A stretch of 5,481 nucleotides of DNA, taken from positions 1 to 5,481 of the forward strand of contig DSBN01000385.1 in the NCBI GenBank assembly GCA_011046055.1, written 5' to 3'. The stretch comes from Sediminispirochaeta sp. GTDB taxonomy: Bacteria > Spirochaetota > Spirochaetia > DSM-16054 > Sediminispirochaetaceae. Positions 1 through 3,706 of the stretch are shown piece after piece (position 1 is the first letter of the stretch; every line of letters starts with the position of its first letter). The position numbers were made by a program, and so were the translations under genes. The notes under the pieces were generated by a model. The model saw only the letters and a list, made by a program, of their open reading frames with translations. It was not told the DNA's origin and made no database searches.

Positions 1-433
1 ACGAATAGGTGGCGATGGAGGAGATCTCCAGAAAGACAAAGAGGTTGAACAGGTCTTGGGTCATCACCAGCCCCTGCGCGCCCAGAATCACCATCAGAAA
101 GAGCACCATTGTGGTGACGCTCTCGGCGGCGAAACGGCGAAACAGCACAACCGCCGCTCCCAGGGCTGCCAGGTTGCCGAAACTGAGGAAAAACGCCTCC
201 TCCAATCCGAGCCGTAGGGCTATGGACAGGGGCGGAGCGAATCCGGCGGTGAAAATCATGCTCTCCGCGTCGGTCGCCGCCGCCGTATACAGCCAGTAGC
301 CCGACAGGGCGGTCATCGCCGCCACCGCCGCGTATACCAGGAGCAGCGACAGTCCGCGTCCTATTTTGTCGAAGAAGGAGATAAAAAAGGCTACCGCCAG
401 GGGTATTATAAGTAGATAAATTGGACTTACCAT
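1..433 (-). CDS. mnhD: Na+/H+ antiporter subunit D (MnhD/MrpD), partial, C-terminus outside window
   Basis: This is the first 144 residues of a proton-channel-like membrane subunit homologous to NuoM/NuoN of complex I. In Mrp antiporters MrpD is one of the two large subunits thought to carry the H+ path in the cytoplasmic membrane. The fragment shows hydrophobic helices at about residues 4-20, 28-50, 80-98 and 106-125. It ends in the family hallmark GLVMTQDLFNLFVFLEISSI, whose glutamate (E136) is the conserved, functionally important helix residue of MrpD/NuoM-type proteins. The ATG at 433-431 is chosen because it has AGGAG about five bases upstream and overlaps the mnhC stop by 7 nt, so the two are probably translationally coupled. 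The frame is open to the window edge. Full-length members have about 490-500 residues, so some 350 are missing here. In Mbh-type complexes the equivalent is MbhH; the fragment alone cannot separate the two. Confidence 0.93.
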   Translation of the reverse strand, partial: MVSPIYLLIIPLAVAFFISFFDKIGRGLSLLLVYAAVAAMTALSGYWLYTAAATDAESMIFTAGFAPPLSIALRLGLEEAFFLSFGNLAALGAAVVLFRRFAAESVTTMVLFLMVILGAQGLVMTQDLFNLFVFLEISSIATYS

Positions 434-780
434 TTGAGCTCCTTGTAATCACCGATGTTGAGTGACTTCTTCTCGCGAAACATACCGACCGCGTAGGTGA
501 GCATCAATGCGGTGATGGCCAGACCGATGACGATCGCCGTCAGCACCAGCGCCGAGGGGATCGGGTCGACCACCTCCAGACCGGCGCGGGCCTTGTCCAC
601 CGCCCCGTCAATAATCGGAGCCGTACGTCCCGGAAGATATCCAATCGAGACAATGACCAGGTGGATCCCGGTGTCTATTATAGAAAAACCAATAATGATT
701 TTGATGAGGTTGCTGCGGGTCAGCATGCCCCATACCCCGATCAAAATCAGGGCGAAACCTATTACAGTGCCCAGCGTCAT
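427..780 (-). CDS. mnhC: Na+/H+ antiporter subunit C (MnhC/MrpC, NuoK-like)
   Basis: A small integral membrane protein of 117 aa, homologous to NuoK of complex I and equivalent to MrpC or MbhG. It sits in the membrane next to subunit D and is required for assembly and ion translocation by the complex. Three transmembrane helices are visible at about residues 3-21, 26-48 and 75-100. The hallmark DPIPSALVLTAIVIGLAITA starts at residue 72, just before the third helix, and is diagnostic for the MnhC branch of the NuoK family. The length is normal (110-125 aa). The ATG overlaps the stop of the preceding mnhB as ATGA, and GGAGGAGCT stands directly before it. The C-terminal tail (FREKKSLNIGDYKELKW) is charged and probably cytoplasmic. 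The stop overlaps the start of mnhD by 7 nt. Confidence 0.95.
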   Translation of the reverse strand: MTLGTVIGFALILIGVWGMLTRSNLIKIIIGFSIIDTGIHLVIVSIGYLPGRTAPIIDGAVDKARAGLEVVDPIPSALVLTAIVIGLAITALMLTYAVGMFREKKSLNIGDYKELKW

Positions 781-1514
781 AGCTCCTCCTCGGATTTCAT
801 AGTCTCCAGAATGTTGGTCAGCTCAGTACCGACCTTCAGTCCGACCAGCGAATAGATCACCGGAATCGCTCCGGCGCTGAGGAGATTGCCCAACTCCCCG
901 AGGGGCAGTATCCGGTTGTCCAGAAATCCGCCGGCCAAGACCAGGCCGACCACCCCGATCACCACGTAGCTGAATCCCGACAACGACTCGACCAAACCCA
1001 ATACGGTGTGGTTGAGGTGTAGGGAGACCCGGGAGAGCATCACCAAGAGCATCGCCGAGGCGATCACCACACCGCCCTGAAAACCTCCACCGGGAGTCAG
1101 GTGACCGTGGAGAAAAATATAGACGCCGAAGAGCATCAGCAGGGGAAAGAGCAGCATCGACCCGGACATTAGGAGTTCCGAGGCCGGACGCGGGCTGTTC
1201 CCGGCCGAACCCGATTCATCGGTACCCGCCGCAGCGGCGGACTCTTCCTCGTCCCGCTCATCCCGCCGCAGCAGAAAACCCACACCGGCGGTGGCGATGA
1301 ACAGCACCGTTACTTCACCCAGGGTATCGAGCCCTCGATAGGTGACGATCACCGAGGTGACCAGGTTCGCCCCGCCGAGCTCGTCGGGCCCTTTTTCGGC
1401 GTAGTGCCGAGCCACCGGGGAGAGCTCCTGAAAGGGATGAATTTCCGTGATAAAGGGAAGCAGCGCCATCGCCAGCAGCACCACCGCGAAGGCGGCAAAA
1501 ATTCGTCTAAGCAT
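777..1514 (-). CDS. mnhB: MbhE-like domain fused to Na+/H+ antiporter subunit B (MnhB/MrpB)
   Basis: A two-part membrane protein of 245 aa. Residues about 1-85 are MbhE-like, corresponding to part of the C-terminal end of Bacillus-type MrpA: one helix, then the conserved ANLVTSVIVTYRGLDTLGEV and a second helix. An acidic and Ala/Gly/Ser-rich linker follows at about 84-112. The rest is a typical MnhB domain (PF04039): LLFPLLMLFGVYIFLHGHLT followed by PGGGFQGGVV, with four helices in total. In Mrp complexes subunit B packs with A, C and G in the membrane. The gene overlaps its upstream neighbour by 8 nt and shares an ATGA junction with mnhC. An ATG at 1520 is in frame two codons earlier, but GGAGG lies only 0-3 nt from it and 6 nt from the ATG at 1514, so the latter is preferred. 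MbhE-MnhB fusions of this kind are known in split-MrpA operons. Confidence 0.93.
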   Translation of the reverse strand: MLRRIFAAFAVVLLAMALLPFITEIHPFQELSPVARHYAEKGPDELGGANLVTSVIVTYRGLDTLGEVTVLFIATAGVGFLLRRDERDEEESAAAAGTDESGSAGNSPRPASELLMSGSMLLFPLLMLFGVYIFLHGHLTPGGGFQGGVVIASAMLLVMLSRVSLHLNHTVLGLVESLSGFSYVVIGVVGLVLAGGFLDNRILPLGELGNLLSAGAIPVIYSLVGLKVGTELTNILETMKSEEEL

Positions 1515-1773
1515 CGACATCCTCCTCCTCAGTACCGCGCAGGCGGTTGATCCGTTTCAAAGCCAGCAGAAAGACCACGGTGGTCAGGCCCGAGCCGATA
1601 GCCGCCTCGGTCATGGCCACATCCGGGGCCGCCAGCAGAATGTAGATAATGCTGGCCAGAAGGCTGATCACTCCGGAAGCGATGATCGCCGAGAGGATAT
1701 TGCGGCTGTAGATCGCGTAGACCGCGGCGAAAACCATCAACACTCCAAAAACGGCAATTATATAGACACTCAT
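1507..1773 (-). CDS. MbhD-like antiporter subunit (DUF4040, MrpA C-terminal piece)
   Basis: A small membrane protein of 88 aa matching the MbhD/DUF4040 family (PF13244). In Bacillus-type Mrp this unit is part of the C-terminal region of the large MrpA. In Mbh hydrogenases and split antiporters it is a separate protein, as here. Three helices are visible at about residues 2-20, 24-48 and 54-72. The hallmark LLAAPDVAMTEAAIGSGLTT lies at about residues 46-65, and its acidic residues within the membrane are conserved in the family and thought to belong to an ion path. The tail is charged (RINRLRGTEEEDVDA). An in-frame TTG at 1779 is excluded because the Shine-Dalgarno touches it. The ATG at 1773 overlaps the mnhG stop as ATGA. 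The stop lies inside the start region of mnhB. It may be annotated as 'hydrogenase subunit MbhD domain-containing protein' or 'Na+/H+ antiporter subunit B'. Confidence 0.9.
   Translation of the reverse strand: MSVYIIAVFGVLMVFAAVYAIYSRNILSAIIASGVISLLASIIYILLAAPDVAMTEAAIGSGLTTVVFLLALKRINRLRGTEEEDVDA
1521..1530 (-). promoter_or_regulatory. Ribosome binding site of mnhB (decides start)
   Basis: The minus strand reads GAGGAGGAGG ATG TCG ATG. Its last GGAGG ends 6 nt before the ATG at 1514, the ideal spacing, and touches the ATG at 1520. A more upstream AGGAGG would give the 1520 start a spacing of 3 nt, so use of that start is possible but less likely. Confidence 0.6.
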
Positions 1774-2117
1774 TCGCAACCTCCCTCTTCTCCGGCTTCG
1801 TCGTCGGACAGACAGTCCCGAACCGAACCCTCGGCCAGGGGGATACCCCTATGGTGGGCCGCCCGGGCCAGCACATGGGAAGAAATGGGGTTGGTGAAAA
1901 CTATGAACAGCACCAGCAGCAGGATTTTCCCCAGCCAGTCTGGGTTGGCCAGACCAATACCCAGGAGAAAAAGAATGCTGCCCAGCGTCGTAGCCTTGGT
2001 CCCCGCCTGCATTCGGTTGTAGACATCGGGCATACGGATGATGCCAATGGCCGCCAGCAGCAGGAAGACCGCCCCGACGACGGAGAGCAGACCGCCTATA
2101 AGTTCTAAGTCCTGCAT
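1770..2117 (-). CDS. mnhG: Na+/H+ antiporter subunit G (MnhG/MrpG)
   Basis: A small membrane subunit of 115 aa (PF03334), equivalent to MrpG/PhaG or MbhC and needed for assembly and activity of the antiporter. Three helices can be seen at about residues 6-26, 43-57 and 62-79. The family signatures are AIGIIRMPDVYNRMQAGTKA with TTLGS after it (residues 23-47) and FTNPISSHVLARAAHHRGIP (74-93). The latter closes the third helix. The C-terminal tail is acidic (SDDEAGEEGGCE) and presumably cytoplasmic. The length is normal for the family. The ATG shares its A with the mnhF stop (TAATG, 1-nt overlap) and is preceded by AAAGGGGG at a 5-nt spacing, so translation is probably coupled to mnhF. The stop overlaps the next gene as ATGA. 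Confidence 0.95.
   Translation of the reverse strand: MQDLELIGGLLSVVGAVFLLLAAIGIIRMPDVYNRMQAGTKATTLGSILFLLGIGLANPDWLGKILLLVLFIVFTNPISSHVLARAAHHRGIPLAEGSVRDCLSDDEAGEEGGCE
1780..1785 (-). promoter_or_regulatory. Ribosome binding site of the MbhD-like gene (decides start)
   Basis: GGGAGG on the minus strand is followed by the 6 nt TTGCGA and then the ATG at 1773. The in-frame TTG at 1779 directly abuts the GG of this site and so cannot be the start. The site lies inside the 3' end of mnhG. Confidence 0.75.
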
Positions 2118-2377
2118 TACAGCCCCCTTTCGATGAAACGAGCGATGGCTACGACCCCCAAAAAGCTCACCAGAGCGTAGACCATAGCCACATCGATGTA
2201 GATGACCCGGCCGAGAAAAAAAGCGGCCGCGGTGATGATAGAAATAGAAGTGATGGTCATCCCGTCCAGCGCCACCACGCGATCGGTGGGGTCGGGCCCC
2301 TTGAGCAGCCGCAGGAAAGCGACTACCACCGCTAACAGCGCGATGGCCGTGGCAATGTAAAAGAGTTGATTAGCCAA
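2117..2377 (-). CDS. mnhF: Na+/H+ antiporter subunit F (MnhF/MrpF)
   Basis: A membrane subunit of 86 aa (PF04066), equivalent to MrpF/PhaF or MbhB. It has three helices at about residues 4-23, 38-57 and 60-80. The hallmark RLLKGPDPTDRVVALDGMTI covers residues 23-42. Its Asp-Arg-Val-Val core carries an aspartate conserved throughout MrpF that has been linked to Na+ handling. The start is TTG, not ATG: no better in-frame start lies close by, and a ten-base perfect match to the anti-Shine-Dalgarno (GGAGGTGATC) sits at the right distance. The gene begins 8 nt inside mnhE and ends with TAATG shared with mnhG. The length matches the family (85-95 aa). Confidence 0.95.
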   Translation of the reverse strand: MANQLFYIATAIALLAVVVAFLRLLKGPDPTDRVVALDGMTITSISIITAAAFFLGRVIYIDVAMVYALVSFLGVVAIARFIERGL

Positions 2378-2867
2378 AGATCACCTCCAGATATCTTTCG
2401 AATTTGCTGACGATGTTCCGCGTCGTCTCTTCGATATTGCGAGCGCGTACATCGATCCAGTGTATATAAAAGTATTCGTCCTTGGTCTCAACGGTGATGG
2501 TACCGGGAGTGAGGGTGATGGAGTTGGCCAGCGCCAACCGTCCCATCCGGCTGTTGAGCTTTGTTTTGACCTTCACAATCCCCGGATGGATGGGAAGCTT
2601 GGGGTGCAGTACCCGGAAAGCCACGTCGAGGTTCGATTTGAGCAGCTCGAACAGAAAGACGAAGAGGTAGGCGATCCCCCAAATGAGCGCTTTCGGAGTC
2701 AGCCTCATCTCGGAAAAAATCGGGATACTTCCGAAGGGAAAAAGTGAAATCAGCGCGCTGACAATGGCTCCGGCGATGAGCTCTTCCCTGCTGAAAGGCG
2801 CAGACAGCAGAAGCCATATGGCGAGCAAAAATGCGAAGAGCAGAAGCCGACCGCTTAGCTTTTTCAT
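2370..2867 (-). CDS. mnhE: Na+/H+ antiporter subunit E (MnhE/MrpE)
   Basis: The first gene of the antiporter operon, 165 aa (PF01899), equivalent to MrpE/PhaE or MbhA. In Mrp complexes it is a peripheral membrane subunit important for assembly and stability. The N-terminus is hydrophobic: helices at about residues 7-23 and 29-46, then a third at about 61-77. Two family hallmarks follow: ELLKSNLDVAFRVL (74-87) and LANSITLTPGTITVE (113-127), the latter the best-known MnhE signature. The C-terminal 40 residues form a soluble, charged domain (EYFYIHWIDVRARNIEET). The ATG has GGGAGG 6 nt upstream. The stop lies 8 nt inside mnhF. Transcription probably starts about 100 nt upstream in the AT-rich spacer. 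The length is normal (155-170 aa). Confidence 0.95.
   Translation of the reverse strand: MKKLSGRLLLFAFLLAIWLLLSAPFSREELIAGAIVSALISLFPFGSIPIFSEMRLTPKALIWGIAYLFVFLFELLKSNLDVAFRVLHPKLPIHPGIVKVKTKLNSRMGRLALANSITLTPGTITVETKDEYFYIHWIDVRARNIEETTRNIVSKFERYLEVIFG
2379..2388 (-). promoter_or_regulatory. Extended Shine-Dalgarno of mnhF
   Basis: The minus strand reads GGAGGTGATC, fully complementary to the 3' end of 16S rRNA (GATCACCTCC). GGAGG is 6 nt before a TTG start. The very strong site probably makes up for the weak start codon, so that F is made in step with the other subunits. It lies within the last codons of mnhE. Confidence 0.8.
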
Positions 2868-2977
2868 GAATATCCTCCCAATAATATCTATAAAGACTCG
2901 TTTGTAATAAGTATTGTGAAGTTCCGTCGATTATTGCAATATCTCGGAGTATGTATTAGTAGCATAATAATGATTGT

Positions 2978-3005
2978 ATTATATATAAAAAATTAGATTT
3001 GTCCA
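2978..3005 (-). promoter_or_regulatory. Predicted sigma-70-type promoter of the antiporter operon
   Basis: On the minus strand, TGGACA (3005-3000; five of six to TTGACA) is separated by 16 nt from a perfect TATAAT (2983-2978). The expected transcription start near 2971 would give a leader of about 104 nt before the mnhE ATG, and no other gene lies between. The surroundings are very AT-rich (12 G/C in 2941-3000), so a chance match to the -10 box is not negligible. The paired -35 box makes the call reasonable. Confidence 0.55.
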
Positions 3006-3075
3006 TGATAAAAACAGTAAAATTACAATTTTTGTGAGCTATTAAAGCCAAAAAAATGACAGAAACCGAGAAAAC

Positions 3076-3093
3076 CACTACAATCACTACAAT
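3076..3093. repeat. Short tandem repeat, CACTACAAT twice
   Basis: Two perfect adjacent copies of the nonamer CACTACAAT lie in the spacer, about 70 bp upstream of the predicted antiporter -35 box. This could be a binding site read as a direct repeat or simple slippage. Two copies are too few to tell. Confidence 0.5.
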
Positions 3094-3190
3094 GGGGAGA
3101 AAAACGCTCTCTCGACAAGCTTGTGATATGAGAAAGTTGATTCTCCTGGTGCTACAAGGTCATCGGACGCCGGGAGGCTCAGTCTGATTC

Positions 3191-3316
3191 TTAGTCCTCG
3201 TCGATCCGCTGGACCCGCCCCACCTGTCCGTCCCGCAGCCGCACCTTGATACCATGGGGGTGGTGGCGCGAGTTGGTCAGTATCCGGTCCACTATCCCTT
3301 CGGTGAGCGCCCCGAG
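3191..3316 (-). pseudogene. ywbE: YwbE-family (DUF2196) protein remnant, N-terminus missing
   Basis: Forty-one codons and a TAA stop read LGALTEGIVDRILTNSRHHP followed by HGIKVRLRDGQVGRV and QRIDED. This is the C-terminal two-thirds of the YwbE family (PF09962), a small protein of about 60-70 aa with no firmly known function, whose typical members end in T-E-G-x-V ... H-P-H-G-I-K-V-R-L ... G-x-V-G-R-V. The first 25 or so residues of the family (the segment ending in K-x-D-Q-R-x-G) are absent. In their place stands the end of the lipoprotein gene, in the same frame and separated only by its TGA. There is no ATG. A GTG within 'GIVD' has a purine run only 2 nt before it and would give just 33 residues. 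The rest is intact, with no stop or frameshift, so the loss is probably recent, or else the fragment is still translated in some way. Confidence 0.78.
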
Positions 3317-3610
3317 TCAGCACTTGCGTGCCTTCGAACCGCTGCCGCCGAGAAAGACCGATGCTCCCAGCAGGTACCCCAAATCGTACCAAGGCCCTGA
3401 GTTGGGTATCGCGTAGATCTCGTAATCGGTGAACAGACTCCCGATAAAGCTGAACATGATCAGAAAGCCGTGCAGCAGTCCATGAAAAAACCCGGGCGGA
3501 TCCTTCACCACCCCCACTTCGTGGGTGGCGCAGGAGGCCAGCAAGCCTACCGCCAGTACGATTAGTGCAAGCAGCGCCGATCGGCGCTTTTGCCGGCTCA
3601 GAATTTTCAT
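3317..3610 (-). CDS. Small putative lipoprotein of unknown function
   Basis: A 97-aa protein with a classical lipoprotein signal. It has a positive N-terminus (MKILSRQKRR), a hydrophobic core at residues 11-24 and the lipobox L-A-S-C with Cys27 as the lipidation site. The mature part of about 70 residues has an amphipathic stretch, GFFHGLLHGFLIMFSFIGSL (40-59), then DYEIYAIPNSGPWYDLGYLL (62-81), and a short Gly/Ser/Lys tail. The G-F-x-x-G-L-x-H-G-F ... F-S-F-I-G-S-L-F ... W-Y-D-x-G pattern resembles a widespread family of small hypothetical lipoproteins, recognised from memory; no function is known to me. GGGTTTGGTC-type spacing supports the ATG at 3610: GGAGGG lies 7 nt upstream. Start codons further upstream lack such a site. 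The gene is divergent from the chemoreceptor gene, and its stop is immediately followed by a ywbE remnant. The position-97 Cys next to the stop may be part of a recombination junction. Confidence 0.85.
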   Translation of the reverse strand: MKILSRQKRRSALLALIVLAVGLLASCATHEVGVVKDPPGFFHGLLHGFLIMFSFIGSLFTDYEIYAIPNSGPWYDLGYLLGASVFLGGSGSKARKC

Positions 3611-3639
3611 GACCAAACCCTCCATTTTCTTTTTTGAGT

Positions 3640-3668
3640 TTGACACTATGACTACTAGAGTCTATCAT
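3640..3668 (+). promoter_or_regulatory. Predicted sigma-70-type promoter of the chemoreceptor gene
   Basis: A perfect TTGACA (3640-3645), a 17-nt spacer and TATCAT (3663-3668; five of six to TATAAT) precede the chemoreceptor. The start site would be near 3675, giving a leader of about 30 nt that contains the GGGG ribosome site. The spacer holds the interrupted palindrome GACT-ACTAG-AGTC (3650-3662), a possible operator. Many chemoreceptor genes use the flagellar sigma-28. No clear sigma-28 signature was seen here, so this receptor may be expressed constitutively. Confidence 0.65.
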
Positions 3669-3706
3669 TAATTACAGCCTGCGCTTCTTTTAAATGGGGT
3701 TAAGAC

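Larger units (their letters stand above)
2868..3190. other. AT-rich non-coding spacer between antiporter operon and ywbE remnant
   Basis: No convincing gene is present on either strand. The stretch 2881-3060 is strikingly AT-rich against the GC-rich genes on both sides, with stops in all frames. It contains the predicted antiporter promoter, a weak potential hairpin at 2923-2948 (TCCG/CGGA arms with an inner GAT/ATC pairing) and an 8-bp palindrome ATTGCAAT at 2933-2940. A 9-bp tandem repeat lies at 3076-3093. The part from 3094 to 3190 is less AT-rich and unexplained. No clear terminator for the lipoprotein transcript is seen; the nearest T-run on the minus strand (around 3050-3057) has no good stem before it. 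Confidence 0.7.

Noticed and set aside
1447..2108. Plus-strand open frames opposite the antiporter genes (also near 9-299, 497-855, 2460-2907)
   Set aside because: All are antisense to well-recognised antiporter subunits and give low-complexity Ser/Arg/Gln-rich translations.
2868..2977. Known sodium-responsive riboswitch in the antiporter leader
   Set aside because: The leader is AT-rich with only a weak stem, and I could not match any riboswitch consensus to it.
3092..3187. 31-codon plus-strand open frame starting ATGGGGAGAAAA in the spacer
   Set aside because: There is no Shine-Dalgarno, the 9-bp repeat sits right before the start, and the product has no recognisable motif. It is probably chance.
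3094..3190. Possible intrinsic terminator downstream of the ywbE remnant
   Set aside because: The only pairings (for example CTCCTGG with CCGGGAG, or GAGA with TCTC) are short, widely spaced or not followed by a T-run.
3087..3668. Long open frame of 193 codons on the minus strand across the lipoprotein and spacer
   Set aside because: It is a frame-shifted shadow of the lipoprotein and ywbE remnant. Its translation is Arg/Gly/Ala-rich without recognisable motifs, and both real reading frames have family matches.
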